NCBI GenBank assembly: GCA_947588825.1
Contig: CANPZU010000017.1
Location: forward strand, 1-50,460
Length of the DNA: 50,460 nucleotides
Direction: 5' to 3'
DNA from: an uncultured Clostridia bacterium
GTDB lineage: Bacteria; Bacillota; Clostridia; Oscillospirales; CAG-272
Position numbers and translations under genes: made by a program. The notes beneath the pieces were generated by a model. It worked only from the letters and a program-made list of their open reading frames with translations. It did not search any database and was not told the origin of the DNA. Positions 42,456-50,460 of this stretch are shown one piece after another. Within the stretch, counting starts at the first letter, position 1. Every line of letters starts with the position of its first letter.

Positions 42456-44027
42456 ATGGTAAAATATCTTTTGAAACGACTTCTTCACGGCCTGATTTCG
42501 GTCGTCATCGTCGTTACCATTGTCATGATACTGATTTTCTCCCTCATGAAACGGGATCTCATTTTCCGAACGGATATGCAGTACCGAAAGCTGCAGGAAA
42601 ACCAGAAAATGACCTACAAATACGAGCAGTGGGAGAGATACGGCTATCTTGACTATATAAGCTACGGCGAATATCTTAATACCCTCGTTGACGGGGGAGA
42701 AATTACCAAGGAGACGCGGGACGAGGCAGCCCAGCTCGGAGCCACAGTCAGCGACGATTCCGACGTCACCGCAAGCTACGTAAAAAAATTTACCGAAACC
42801 TACGAATCGAGAGGCTATGAGGTCATCCGCTCCGACAGAACCGCGTCGGGGCAGGCAACCATCCTGTTCGCTTCCCGTGATATTCCGATTTATACCCGGC
42901 TGGTAAAATATTTTGCCGGTATTTTCAAAATTGACAATATTCATTACGTGGAAAGAACGACCGGGGAAAAGCTGCCCGACACCGGCATTACCTTTACCTT
43001 CTTTGACCCTGTCTACAATCGCGGGGAAGATAAGGTCTTTGCCCCCGCCGTAATGGGAATCGGAACGGAGCACCGCTATCTGCTTTATTTTGACGACCAG
43101 TTCCCCTATATCCATCAGAACCTGCTAAAGTTCAATATCGGGACCTCCTATTCGGTGAACAAGGGAATCGCCATCACCGATACCATGTTCGCAGGGCAGG
43201 ACCCGAACCTCGATAAGACCGTCACCTTTGCGACGGGGCTGACGGAGGAAAGCCCGAGAAACCTTCACACAGCCACCTATGTGAAGGGCTCGAAAGACGC
43301 GACGGCAATTAACGCCGCGCGCTTTGATGACGATTATACCAACGTCAGTTACTTCAAAACGAATATGTCCCGCACCGGGTTCTCCTTTGTCATAGGAATC
43401 ATTTCGGTGATCGCCGCCTATCTGCTCGGCGTGCCGCTCGGAATCCTGATGGCAAGAAAGAAGAACACCTTCATCGACGGACTCGGTACGGTTTACGTTA
43501 TATTTATCATCGCGGTCCCCTCCCTCGCCTACATCTTCTTCTTCCGGGAAATCGGAGGCTCGCTGGGACTGCCGAAAACCTTCACGGCGGATATGCCGAA
43601 TCTGCTGATGTACGTCCTGCCGATCGTGTCGCTGGCACTGCCCTCCATCGCGTCGCTGATGAAGTGGATCAGGCGCTATATGATCGACCAGGAGAACGCC
43701 GATTACGTCAAGTTCGCCCGCTCGGGAGGTCTGTCGGAGTATGAAATCTTTACAAAGCACATTCTCAAAAACGCCATCATTCCGATCGTCCACGGAATCC
43801 CGGGAAGCATCCTCGGAGCCCTCGTCGGAGCCATCATCACAGAGCGGCTCTATACCGTCCCCGGCGCAGGTCTGCTCCTGACGGAGGCCATTCAGAGCTA
43901 CGACAACGGAGTCGTCGTCGGACTCACCCTATTCTACGCGGTGCTGTCGATTCTGTCGCTGATTTTGGGAGATATCCTGATGGCAGCCGTCGATCCGAGA
44001 ATTTCCTTTACGGAGAAAGCGAGGTAA
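42456..44027 (+). CDS. oppB: Peptide ABC transporter permease OppB-like with large extracytoplasmic insertion
   Basis: A 523-residue permease, against about 310 for ordinary OppB. Membrane helix 1 is at 10-31. Residues ~32-305 are hydrophilic and should lie outside the cell. The usual core of five helices follows (about 306-515), with the EAA loop in YVKFARSGGLSEYEIFTKHI and the typical end AVDPRISF. Parts of the insert (IYTRLVKYFAGIFKIDN, NIGTSYSV) still recall the short outer loop of OppB, so the extra sequence seems inserted inside it. Weak ribosome binding site (GGTGGT) after a strong hairpin. Confidence 0.88.
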   Translation: MVKYLLKRLLHGLISVVIVVTIVMILIFSLMKRDLIFRTDMQYRKLQENQKMTYKYEQWERYGYLDYISYGEYLNTLVDGGEITKETRDEAAQLGATVSDDSDVTASYVKKFTETYESRGYEVIRSDRTASGQATILFASRDIPIYTRLVKYFAGIFKIDNIHYVERTTGEKLPDTGITFTFFDPVYNRGEDKVFAPAVMGIGTEHRYLLYFDDQFPYIHQNLLKFNIGTSYSVNKGIAITDTMFAGQDPNLDKTVTFATGLTEESPRNLHTATYVKGSKDATAINAARFDDDYTNVSYFKTNMSRTGFSFVIGIISVIAAYLLGVPLGILMARKKNTFIDGLGTVYVIFIIAVPSLAYIFFFREIGGSLGLPKTFTADMPNLLMYVLPIVSLALPSIASLMKWIRRYMIDQENADYVKFARSGGLSEYEIFTKHILKNAIIPIVHGIPGSILGALVGAIITERLYTVPGAGLLLTEAIQSYDNGVVVGLTLFYAVLSILSLILGDILMAAVDPRISFTEKAR

Positions 44028-44031
44028 GAAC

Positions 44032-45027
44032 ATGGAACAGAATTATCAGACAGAACTTGCCGACCTGTCCGATCTCGGAATGAGTGTGGAGGAGCTCTTC
44101 TCCCACTGCGACAATTCCGAGGCGGAGGCGGAAAAAATCACAGCTCCCCGCTATTCCTATTGGAAATCGGTCTTCCGCGTCTTCTTTCGCAAGAAAATCA
44201 ACATCGTAATACTTGCATTGCTCGCCGTTGTGGTGCTCTTTGCCTACATTTATCCGATGATTTTCCCCTATGACGCTTTCGAGAACCTCACTAACTTACA
44301 GTCGACTGCGCACCTTAGTCCTAAGCTCGCCATCGAAACCCTCGGATTCAAACTCAAATGGATCCTCGGAACAGGAGCGCAGGGGCAGTCCACCTTCGAC
44401 GCCGTTTGGAACGGAGCGAGAATCTCCATCTCCCTCGCGCTGATCTGCGCCGCCATCAATATGACGGTCGGAGTCATAATCGGAGCCATTTGGGGCTTCT
44501 CCAAGAAGGTCGATATCGTTATGACGGAGGTCAATAACATCATCGGAAACGTCCCATATATTCTCGTCATTTCGGTTATGGTCATGGTCTTTACGGGATC
44601 CTTCTGGACGCTGGTTTTCGCCATGACGATCACGGGGTGGATAGGAATCGCCTACTTCATACGAACGCAGGTCATCATCATCAGAGACAGAGAGTATAAC
44701 CTCGCCTCCCGGTGCCTCGGAACCTCCACCTTCCGCATCGCCATGCGCAATATTCTCCCCTTCATGACCTCCGTTATCGTCACACTCCTCGCAACGGAAC
44801 TGCCCTCCTATATCTCCTATGAAGTCTTCTTCACCTATTTGGGAATAGGATTGCAGGAGGACGTCACACTCGGACGGATGATTTCGCAGGCGAGCAACAA
44901 TCTTGCCGTTCACGCATGGGCATTTGAATTCTGGAGCCCGACCGCCATCGCCGCCATCATTACCGTCGTGCTCTACGTCGTCGGACAGAATCTCGGAGAC
45001 GCGTCCGACCCGAGAACACACCGATAG
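44032..45027 (+). CDS. oppC: Peptide ABC transporter permease OppC-like
   Basis: A 331-residue permease of roughly normal OppC length. It has an acidic cytoplasmic N-terminus (about 1-45), helix 1 at 60-80, a moderately long outer loop containing LGTGAQGQSTFDAVWNGAR (the usual LGTD..GRD motif modified), then five helices with the EAA loop YNLASRCLGTSTFRIAMRNI. GAGGT precedes the ATG, 4 nt after oppB. It forms the translocation channel with OppB. Confidence 0.93.
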   Translation: MEQNYQTELADLSDLGMSVEELFSHCDNSEAEAEKITAPRYSYWKSVFRVFFRKKINIVILALLAVVVLFAYIYPMIFPYDAFENLTNLQSTAHLSPKLAIETLGFKLKWILGTGAQGQSTFDAVWNGARISISLALICAAINMTVGVIIGAIWGFSKKVDIVMTEVNNIIGNVPYILVISVMVMVFTGSFWTLVFAMTITGWIGIAYFIRTQVIIIRDREYNLASRCLGTSTFRIAMRNILPFMTSVIVTLLATELPSYISYEVFFTYLGIGLQEDVTLGRMISQASNNLAVHAWAFEFWSPTAIAAIITVVLYVVGQNLGDASDPRTHR

Positions 45028-45036
45028 GAGGTCGCC

Positions 45037-46821
45037 ATGGATAACGAAAATAAGGAAAACCGCAAGGTATTGCTCTCAGTCAAGGATCTTATCGTTCGGT
45101 TCAGCGTCCGTGGAAGGAAACTGACCGCCATACGGGGAATTTCGCTTGACATCTACGAAAACGAATCTATCGCCATCGTTGGAGAATCGGGATCGGGAAA
45201 GAGTGTCTTTACAAAAACCTTCGCGGGAATGCTTGAAGAAAACGGAAGCATCGACGGGGGAAGAATCATCTTTAGCGACGAGGAGCTGGCGGATACCAAG
45301 GTTACCCTCCGTGCTCTTGACCGTCTTCTCCTTGGCTCAATTGAAAAGAGAGTCAACCGCGACTCAAGACTCGAGCCGGGCGCCGCCACGTGGCGGGAGC
45401 TTACTGAGCTGGAAGCCGAGAAAAAGAGAAAATTCTCGCTCAGTGACGAGGAAACAAAGGCGTTCGAGACTAAGAGGGACGACCTGCTCTACCGTCGGAC
45501 CGAGGTCTACAATACCCGTCAGACCGTCGACCCCTCCCGCGAAAAACCGAGGCTGAAAGAGTTGTCGGCGCAGATTGACGAGTTCGACAAGCAGATTAAG
45601 GCTCTCGAAAAAGAGAAAAGGGAGACTGCCGCCGCGCACAGAAAAGCGGCAAAAGCCGACAAGGAATATCTTAAAGAGTACGCCGCACGCCGCGCCGCAC
45701 TGCTTGAACGCTATAAAAAGGAAATTGCCGGGGCGCCCGACTCCGGGAAGAAGGTGAGAAACACCGTCCTTGCAAAGGAAGTCTACCTCTCAGTCGGACG
45801 CTACGGACTAAGAAAGCGTCTGAAGCTCATCTGGAAGATGGAAAACGCCCTGCAGGACGCCATGAAAATGGGAGTCGACCTCGACGACGAGAATAAGAGA
45901 AACGACGTCTTTGATACCGTCGTCTTCCGGGTCAAATACCTCGACGAAACCGAAACCGTGCTGCACGGAACCTGCATCCTCAACCTCGCAAAAATCAAGT
46001 ATTCCAAGGACTGGATGCAGATAAGGGGAAGAAAAATCGCCACCGTCTTCCAGGATCCCATGACCTCCCTCAACCCGATCCTGACGATCGGGAAGCAGAT
46101 CACCTCCATCATTCTGAAACATCAGAACTGCTCGGAATCGGAGGCGCGCGCCCGCGCGCTGGAGCTGATGCGGAAGGTCGGAATCCCCAACGCCGAAGTG
46201 CGGTTTGACGACTATCCCTTCCAGTATTCGGGAGGAATGCGCCAGAGAATCGTCATCGCCATCGCCCTGTCCTGCCAGCCGAAGATTCTGATTTGCGACG
46301 AGCCGACAACGGCGCTCGACGTCACGATTCAAGCGCAGATCCTCAAGCTCATCAAGGATTTGCAGAAGGATTTCGGATATACCATCGTCTTCATCACCCA
46401 CGACCTCGGAGTCGTCGCCAACATCGCCGACCGCGTCGCCGTCCTTTACGCGGGACAGATAGTCGAGCTCGGAACCGTCGAGGACGTCTTCTACGACTCA
46501 AGGCATCCCTATACCTGGGCGCTCCTCTCCTCCCTGCCGCAGCTTGCAGAGAGAAATACCAAGCTCTATTCCATCTCAGGAACGCCGCCGTCCCTCTATA
46601 ATAAGATCATCGGAGACCCCTTCGCACCCCGCAATCCCTATTGCATGAAGATCGACACCTTGAAGGAGCCCCCAATGTTCCGGGTAAGCGATACCCACTA
46701 CGCGAAAACCTGGCTCCTTGACCCGCGATCCCCGAAGGTAGAGAGGCCGGAAATCATCCGTAACATCCATGAAAAACTGATTCATGCGTTCAACATCCAA
46801 GGAGGGGAAGGCTGTGAGTAA
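45037..46821 (+). CDS. oppD: Peptide ABC transporter ATPase OppD-like with ~245-residue insertion
   Basis: A 594-residue ATPase, against about 330 in ordinary OppD. Walker A GESGSGKS is at 49-56, but the Q-loop [11 protein letters not shown] is at 337-347. Residues ~82-327 between them are a charged helical, coiled-coil-like insertion. Signature YSGGMRQR (397-404), Walker [12 protein letters not shown] and H-loop ITHDL are intact, so ATP hydrolysis is expected. The C-terminal oligopeptide domain keeps [11 protein letters not shown] but lacks the cysteines that normally hold an Fe-S cluster. AGGAGGT precedes the ATG. Confidence 0.9.
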   Translation: MDNENKENRKVLLSVKDLIVRFSVRGRKLTAIRGISLDIYENESIAIVGESGSGKSVFTKTFAGMLEENGSIDGGRIIFSDEELADTKVTLRALDRLLLGSIEKRVNRDSRLEPGAATWRELTELEAEKKRKFSLSDEETKAFETKRDDLLYRRTEVYNTRQTVDPSREKPRLKELSAQIDEFDKQIKALEKEKRETAAAHRKAAKADKEYLKEYAARRAALLERYKKEIAGAPDSGKKVRNTVLAKEVYLSVGRYGLRKRLKLIWKMENALQDAMKMGVDLDDENKRNDVFDTVVFRVKYLDETETVLHGTCILNLAKIKYSKDWMQIRGRKIATVFQDPMTSLNPILTIGKQITSIILKHQNCSESEARARALELMRKVGIPNAEVRFDDYPFQYSGGMRQRIVIAIALSCQPKILICDEPTTALDVTIQAQILKLIKDLQKDFGYTIVFITHDLGVVANIADRVAVLYAGQIVELGTVEDVFYDSRHPYTWALLSSLPQLAERNTKLYSISGTPPSLYNKIIGDPFAPRNPYCMKIDTLKEPPMFRVSDTHYAKTWLLDPRSPKVERPEIIRNIHEKLIHAFNIQGGEGCE

Positions 46822-48139
46822 AGAGAAAAAGAACAAAACGCCGCTGTCGGCCACCGCGTCCCACCTGCCAAAGCACGGGCAGGTCAATGCCGAAGGGAAG
46901 GAAGTCCTGCTCTCCTTAAAGAACGTTGATATCACTTTCGGAAAGGGAGAGGACGCCGTTCGGGCGGTCAAAAACGCCTCCTTCGATATCTATAAGGGGG
47001 AAACCTTCTCCCTCGTCGGGGAGTCGGGATCGGGAAAAACCACCATCGGGCGCGCCGTCATCCGCGTCAATCCCTGCGCAAACGGAGAAATTCTCTATAA
47101 AGGCGTAAGAATTACAGGAAAAATCCCGCACTCCCTCGACCGGGAGGTCATAAGAAATATCCAAATGGTCTTCCAGGACCCCGCCGCCTCGCTCAATGAG
47201 AGAGCCACCGTCGATTATATCATTTCGGAGGGACTTTATAACTTTCACCTCTATAAAAATGAGGGGGATCGCGTAAAGAAAGTCGAAAAGATAATCGAGG
47301 AGGTCGGACTGCTGCCGGAGCATCTGACAAGATATCCGCACGAGTTCTCGGGAGGACAGAGACAGAGAATCGGACTCGCAAGAGCCATGGTCATGGAGCC
47401 GGAGCTCGTCGTCGCCGACGAGCCGATCTCGGCGCTCGACGTGTCGATTCGCGCACAGGTGCTGAATCTGCTCAATAAGTTCCAAAAGGAAAGGGGAGTC
47501 ACCTACCTCTTCATCGCGCACGACCTGTCGATCGTCCGCTTTATCTCCGACCGGATCGGAGTTATATATAAGGGAAACATCGTCGAGGTTGCCGACGCGG
47601 AGGAGCTCTTCGACTACCCGCTACACCCCTATACCCGCTCCCTGATTTCCGCCATTCCGATCCCCGATCCCCAGCTCGAAAAAAATAAGGTGCTCTTCAC
47701 CTACGACCCGTCGGTGCACGACTACAGTAAGGAGGAGCCGGAGCTCTGCGATATCGGGCATAACCATTTCGTATACGGAAGTAAAGAGGAAATCGAGAAG
47801 TATAAGGCGATCCGGGAGAGCAATCAGCCGATGAAATCGGTGACGATTCTCACGCCGGAGGAAAAGGCAAAGTACGATGCACAGGAAAGAAAAAAGGAGC
47901 CCACTCCCGTCCGGGTGGAGGAGCTGGAGCAAATCCCGCTCCACGACACGGGAAACGTGTGGTATTCTGTCGCGTCATTCTTCCTTGCACCCCTCGGGCT
48001 CATCGCGGGACTGATTTTCAAGAAATTCCGCCATAGAAGAAACGCGAAAGCCTGCTTCAGGGGGGCTATTGCCGGACTTTGTACCCTCGGAGCCATCGTC
48101 GGGATCTTCCTGATTTTGCTGCTGCTGAGCCTGCTGTAA
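46814..48139 (+). CDS. oppF: Peptide ABC transporter ATPase OppF-like with C-terminal membrane anchor
   Basis: A 441-residue ATPase with Walker [11 protein letters not shown]-loop [11 protein letters not shown], signature [13 protein letters not shown], Walker [12 protein letters not shown] and H-loop IAHDLS. After the ATPase and an acidic linker, the last ~60 residues form two membrane helices ([18 protein letters not shown] and [20 protein letters not shown]), which is not normal for OppF. The start is GTG 46814, with AAGGAGGGG upstream. It overlaps oppD by 8 nt. An in-frame ATG at 46784 lies before the ribosome binding site. Confidence 0.9.
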   Translation: MSKEKKNKTPLSATASHLPKHGQVNAEGKEVLLSLKNVDITFGKGEDAVRAVKNASFDIYKGETFSLVGESGSGKTTIGRAVIRVNPCANGEILYKGVRITGKIPHSLDREVIRNIQMVFQDPAASLNERATVDYIISEGLYNFHLYKNEGDRVKKVEKIIEEVGLLPEHLTRYPHEFSGGQRQRIGLARAMVMEPELVVADEPISALDVSIRAQVLNLLNKFQKERGVTYLFIAHDLSIVRFISDRIGVIYKGNIVEVADAEELFDYPLHPYTRSLISAIPIPDPQLEKNKVLFTYDPSVHDYSKEEPELCDIGHNHFVYGSKEEIEKYKAIRESNQPMKSVTILTPEEKAKYDAQERKKEPTPVRVEELEQIPLHDTGNVWYSVASFFLAPLGLIAGLIFKKFRHRRNAKACFRGAIAGLCTLGAIVGIFLILLLLSLL

Positions 48140-48191
48140 AATCTGCCGCCACGCGGGAGCGGAAGAAAAAGGCCCCCGCCGGCGGCATTTT
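48140..48191 (+). terminator. Probable terminator of the opp operon
   Basis: TGCCGCC (48143-48149) and GGCGGCA (48181-48187) arms followed by TTTTAAA, starting just after the oppF stop codon. The loop is 31 nt, itself G/C rich. Confidence 0.55.
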
Positions 48192-48195
48192 AAAT

Positions 48196-48485
48196 GTGGG
48201 GAATCCCCGTGCCACGGACTATCCGCGCCTATTCTGCGCACCGGCGTTTTCGGGGGATTCCGCCCCACGCCTGGTCCTCGTGGGCGGTGCGTCGCCCGGT
48301 GGATGCGGCCTCATCGGATACTGAAATTTTGGCTTACCCAAAACCTGCCCCGATTCCGCAAACCCAAAACTGAGCCGGAGTCTCCGGGCTTGCTTCCCTC
48401 GGGCGACCGCCCGAGCCGCATAGTCCAAGAAGTTCCCGCCTATTTAAACTTCAAAAATATATTGTTTTTTAAAGGCGGGAACTTC
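48196..48485. repeat. Cluster of inverted repeats downstream of oppF
   Basis: Four separate inverted repeats. GTGGGGAATCCCCG (48196-48209) with CGGGGGATTCCGCCCCAC (48251-48268). CCGGAG/CTCCGG near 48375-48387. CTCGGGCG/CGCCCGAG (48398-48415). GAAGTTCCCGCCT (48429-48441) with AGGCGGGAACTTC (48473-48485), perfect over 13 bp. No gene seen between oppF and the ApbE-like gene. Confidence 0.75.
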
Positions 48486-48514
48486 AAAAAAAACATATAA
48501 AAGTTTTTGGGGGT

Positions 48515-48566
48515 CCGGGGGACTGTTTTGAAGGAGAAAATTTTCTCCTCAAAAACAGTCCCCCGG
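48515..48566. repeat. Near-perfect 52-bp palindrome
   Basis: Two 26-bp arms (48515-48540 and 48541-48566) without a spacer, from CCGGGGGACTG to CAGTCCCCCGG, differing at two paired positions near AAGG/CCTC. It lies 21 bp upstream of the ApbE-like start codon. It resembles dispersed extragenic palindromes and could also act as terminator or translation regulator for the gene behind it. Confidence 0.85.
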
Positions 48567-48587
48567 CACATCCCCTTTCTGAGTGAT

Positions 48588-49862
48588 ATGAGTAAAAAGT
48601 CAAGGGGCACCGGCCCCCAAATAAAGCCGGTTGAAACGATTGAGGTTGAGCAAAAGAATTTCACATTGCGGGTGGTGCTGCTTTTAGTATTTCTCGCGCT
48701 CGGAATATCCGCGATTGCCTATGCGTGTACGCATATGTCGGCCGATCGGTCGGGATGGCAGAGAGTGGAGCTCGACCCAAAGACAACAGAAAATTGCAGT
48801 GACGAGTTCACGTTCCTATACCAGTTCGGGCAGGGAGATCTCCAGGCAAGGGAGGAGTACCGAAAGGTCGCGGCGATCTATGAGGAGGCCGCGGTGAAGG
48901 CGTATCGGCTGTTCCACGAAAGGGAAACGTTTCAGGGAGTGAAAAACGTCGCGTACCTGAATCAGAACCCCAATGAGGCAACAAAAGTCGACCCTGTGCT
49001 CTACCAAGCGCTGGAAAAAATCACGGGGGAAGGGGGAAGAAGCCTCTACCTCGCGCCGATTTACAGCTATTATCGAACCCTTTTTTTCTGCAGATCCGAC
49101 GAGGAGACAAGATATTGCGACCCCTTCGTAAGCCGGGAGGTCGAGGAAACCTTCCGTGAAATCCTTGAATACGCGGGAGATGAGGAAGAGATAGAGCTCG
49201 AACTGCTGGGGGAAAATCGGGTAAGACTCAAGGTCTCCGAGGACTACCTCCGCTACGCGAAGGAGAAGGACGAGAAGGAATTCAAATTCATCGACTTCCA
49301 GTGGATGAAAAACGCTTTCATCGTCGACTATTTTGCCGAGAGGATGAAGGAAGAAGGATTTACAAAGGGGGCAATTTCCAGCTGCGACGGATTCTGCCGA
49401 AACTTAGACGAAAGGGAAATCACCTATTCCCTCAACCTCTTCGACAGAGTCGGAGAAAAGGCCCTCTGCCCGGCGGTTCTGCAATATCAAGGGCCTATGA
49501 GCGCCGTGTCCCTCCACACCTTCTCTCTCGGCGAGGAGGACGACGCCTATTATTACGAAAGGGAGGACGGGGAGCTCCGATTCCCGTACCTCGACGAAAG
49601 TGACGGATTCTGCAGGGCGGCGGGGTCGAATCTCACGTGCTATTCAAAAAAGCTCGGATGCGCTGAGTTGCTCTTTCGGATGATTCCGGCCTTTGTGAAG
49701 GAGAGCTTTTCGCCGGAGCTGCTGAGAGCAGGGGAGGGGCTGGAAGCCGTCTGGTGTCGGGATGGAACCATCAATTATACCGAAAAAGGGGCGATTTTTG
49801 ATGGAATCTATCATTCGGAGACTGTTTCCTATACGTTAAAAGAAGTCCCGCCCGAACAATGA
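48588..49862 (+). CDS. Membrane-anchored, degenerate ApbE-like protein
   Basis: A 424-residue protein with a cytoplasmic N-terminus, one membrane helix (about 28-47) and an extracytoplasmic domain. Segments KVDPVLYQALEKITGEGGRS, FIDFQWMKNAFIVDYFAERM and CAELLFRMIPAF follow the order of ApbE (flavin transferase) proteins. The glycines of the 'DLGGIAKGYAxD' element and the H-x-IDP motif that bind FAD and metal are not recognisable, so transferase activity is doubtful. Start ATG 48588 has only GAGTG upstream. A longer frame from 48507 would run through the palindrome and is rejected. It shares codon use with the opp genes and may serve the transporter. Confidence 0.6.
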   Translation: MSKKSRGTGPQIKPVETIEVEQKNFTLRVVLLLVFLALGISAIAYACTHMSADRSGWQRVELDPKTTENCSDEFTFLYQFGQGDLQAREEYRKVAAIYEEAAVKAYRLFHERETFQGVKNVAYLNQNPNEATKVDPVLYQALEKITGEGGRSLYLAPIYSYYRTLFFCRSDEETRYCDPFVSREVEETFREILEYAGDEEEIELELLGENRVRLKVSEDYLRYAKEKDEKEFKFIDFQWMKNAFIVDYFAERMKEEGFTKGAISSCDGFCRNLDEREITYSLNLFDRVGEKALCPAVLQYQGPMSAVSLHTFSLGEEDDAYYYEREDGELRFPYLDESDGFCRAAGSNLTCYSKKLGCAELLFRMIPAFVKESFSPELLRAGEGLEAVWCRDGTINYTEKGAIFDGIYHSETVSYTLKEVPPEQ

Positions 49863-49934
49863 ACTGCACCAAATTGTACGGACGGCACAAAAAAGAGTCC
49901 CAAGGTAGAAGATATTAAATTTTAGGCAACGAAC

Positions 49935-49969
49935 TGACATCGCTTTTTGAGTGGTGTCGGTTTTGTTTT
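49935..49969 (+). terminator. Terminator after the ApbE-like gene
   Basis: CTGACATC and GGTGTCGG (49935-49942 and 49955-49962 approximately) pair over 8 bp including G-U pairs, followed by TTTTGTTTT. Confidence 0.65.
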
Positions 49970-50134
49970 GAGCTCAATACGTTCGTTAGGCTAAAACAAA
50001 TGATAAAAATATTTTATAGGGTAGAAACTGTATGCAGGTTTGCGCTTTCGGTTCGGTCAGTCCTCCCGCAAAGGAAATTTTTGGCGTTTTCATCAATAAA
50101 ACCGATCTTTGCTTTTTTGCGTCTGAAAATGCGA

Positions 50135-50159
50135 AAAACCCCGATAAAATCGAGGTTTT
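50135..50159 (-). terminator. Hairpin downstream of the four-helix-bundle gene
   Basis: AAAACCCCGAT (50135-50145) and ATCGAGGTTTT (50149-50159) pair at 10 of 11 positions around AAA. T-run on either strand. Confidence 0.6.
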
Positions 50160-50262
50160 CCGTGTGTGCATCTTTTTTGAAAGGGTTGACCAAAATGGAC
50201 GCCCTTGGCGCATGAGAGTGAACCCTCACAAACACAGCTTATGCAGCATCGAGCTATTCGGT

Positions 50263-50460
50263 TCAAACGGGTTCATCATTCTTTTCCTTTGCGGTTTTAC
50301 ACGATGCAATCAGCATCACCCTTAATGATGTGCATTTAGAAGAAAATGCTTTGAATGTTTGCTCGTCAATATATCTTGTCCTATAAAGCAATTCAAGCCA
50401 ATATCCCGTTTCACTGGCTTCCTTTAGAGCAATTTCAAGTTTGGAAATAAAATCTTTTTT
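50263..50460 (-). CDS. Four-helix-bundle protein (23S rRNA intervening-sequence type), 5' end outside window
   Basis: The last 65 codons of a minus-strand gene cut by the window edge. The peptide KDFISKLEIALKEASETGYW, then LELLYRTRYI and KAFSSKCTSLRVMLIASCKTAK, matches the second half of the small four-helix-bundle family originally named after intervening sequences in 23S rRNA genes (TIGR02436-type). Stop codon TGA is at 50265-50263. Function is unknown, although similar genes are often mobile or attached to other elements. The 5' part and start are not visible. Confidence 0.8.
   Translation of the reverse strand, partial: KKDFISKLEIALKEASETGYWLELLYRTRYIDEQTFKAFSSKCTSLRVMLIASCKTAKEKNDEPV

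Larger units (their letters stand above)
49863..50262. other. Intergenic region at the right edge
   Basis: No convincing gene. It holds a plus-strand terminator-like hairpin (CTGACATC/GGTGTCGG, 49935-49962, then TTTTGTTTT) after the ApbE-like gene and a second hairpin at 50135-50159. The short frames present on both strands are in a segment that looks like a repeat flanking the four-helix-bundle gene. Confidence 0.45.

Noticed and set aside
48507-48587. Longer start of the ApbE-like gene
   Set aside because: These 27 codons lie within the 52-bp palindrome and look like translated repeat. ATG 48588 gives a normal cytoplasmic N-terminus before the membrane helix.

Overview
The window looks like chromosomal DNA of an endospore-forming member of the Bacillota, class Clostridia. 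This rests on the sporulation genes (yqfC, yqfD, ylbJ-like, ytvI, cotH-like, a SpoIID-like/peptidoglycan-binding set), the IspH–ribosomal protein S1 fusion typical of Clostridia, strong AGGAGG ribosome binding sites and consensus sigma-A promoters. A precise genus cannot be read from the sequence.

Left region (about 0.1-38.9 kb) is ordinary core genome. A long minus-strand cluster runs yqfC-yqfD-phoH-ybeY-era-recO-mutS2-bPH2. A ylbJ-like gene diverges from it. Next, on the minus strand, come a PHP-family histidinol-phosphatase, an Lrp-type regulator and an aminotransferase, with a divergent TIM-barrel isomerase gene. An orphan OmpR-type regulator and gpmI follow, then a flavin reductase and small unknown genes. 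The operon HI0933-type flavoprotein / cmk / plsC / ispH-rpsA reads leftwards from a perfect TTGACA-N17-TATAAT promoter. Then ytvI and cotH converge, a heterodimeric ABC exporter pair (4-bp overlap) converges on a MATE pump, and tRNA-Lys, clpC, three secreted/spore-type peptidoglycan-binding genes, gapA and a histidine-kinase-like gene lacking kinase motifs complete the region.

The stretch 38.9-40.2 kb is a boundary zone. It holds the 3' end (domains V and VI) of a group II intron on the minus strand without a recognisable reverse transcriptase, a 48-codon ORF with an excellent ribosome binding site, a purine/pyrimidine-skewed repeat-like block, and a strong promoter followed by a ~290-nt structured leader RNA.

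The stretch 40.2-49.9 kb is an oppABCDF-type peptide ABC importer operon plus a membrane-anchored ApbE-like protein. Codon choice here (ATC, CTC, TTC, GAC) is visibly different from the genes on the left (ATA, CTT), suggesting transfer or an assembly junction. This importer is the most unusual part of the window. OppA appears circularly permuted, with what is normally the C-terminal lobe segment following the lipobox. OppB carries a very large extracytoplasmic insertion between its first two membrane segments. OppD carries a ~245-residue charged, coiled-coil-like insertion between Walker A and the Q-loop, and OppF ends in two membrane helices. The operon is followed by an intergenic region packed with inverted repeats, including a near-perfect 52-bp palindrome.

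At the right edge the 3' part of a four-helix-bundle (23S rRNA intervening-sequence type) protein gene enters on the minus strand.
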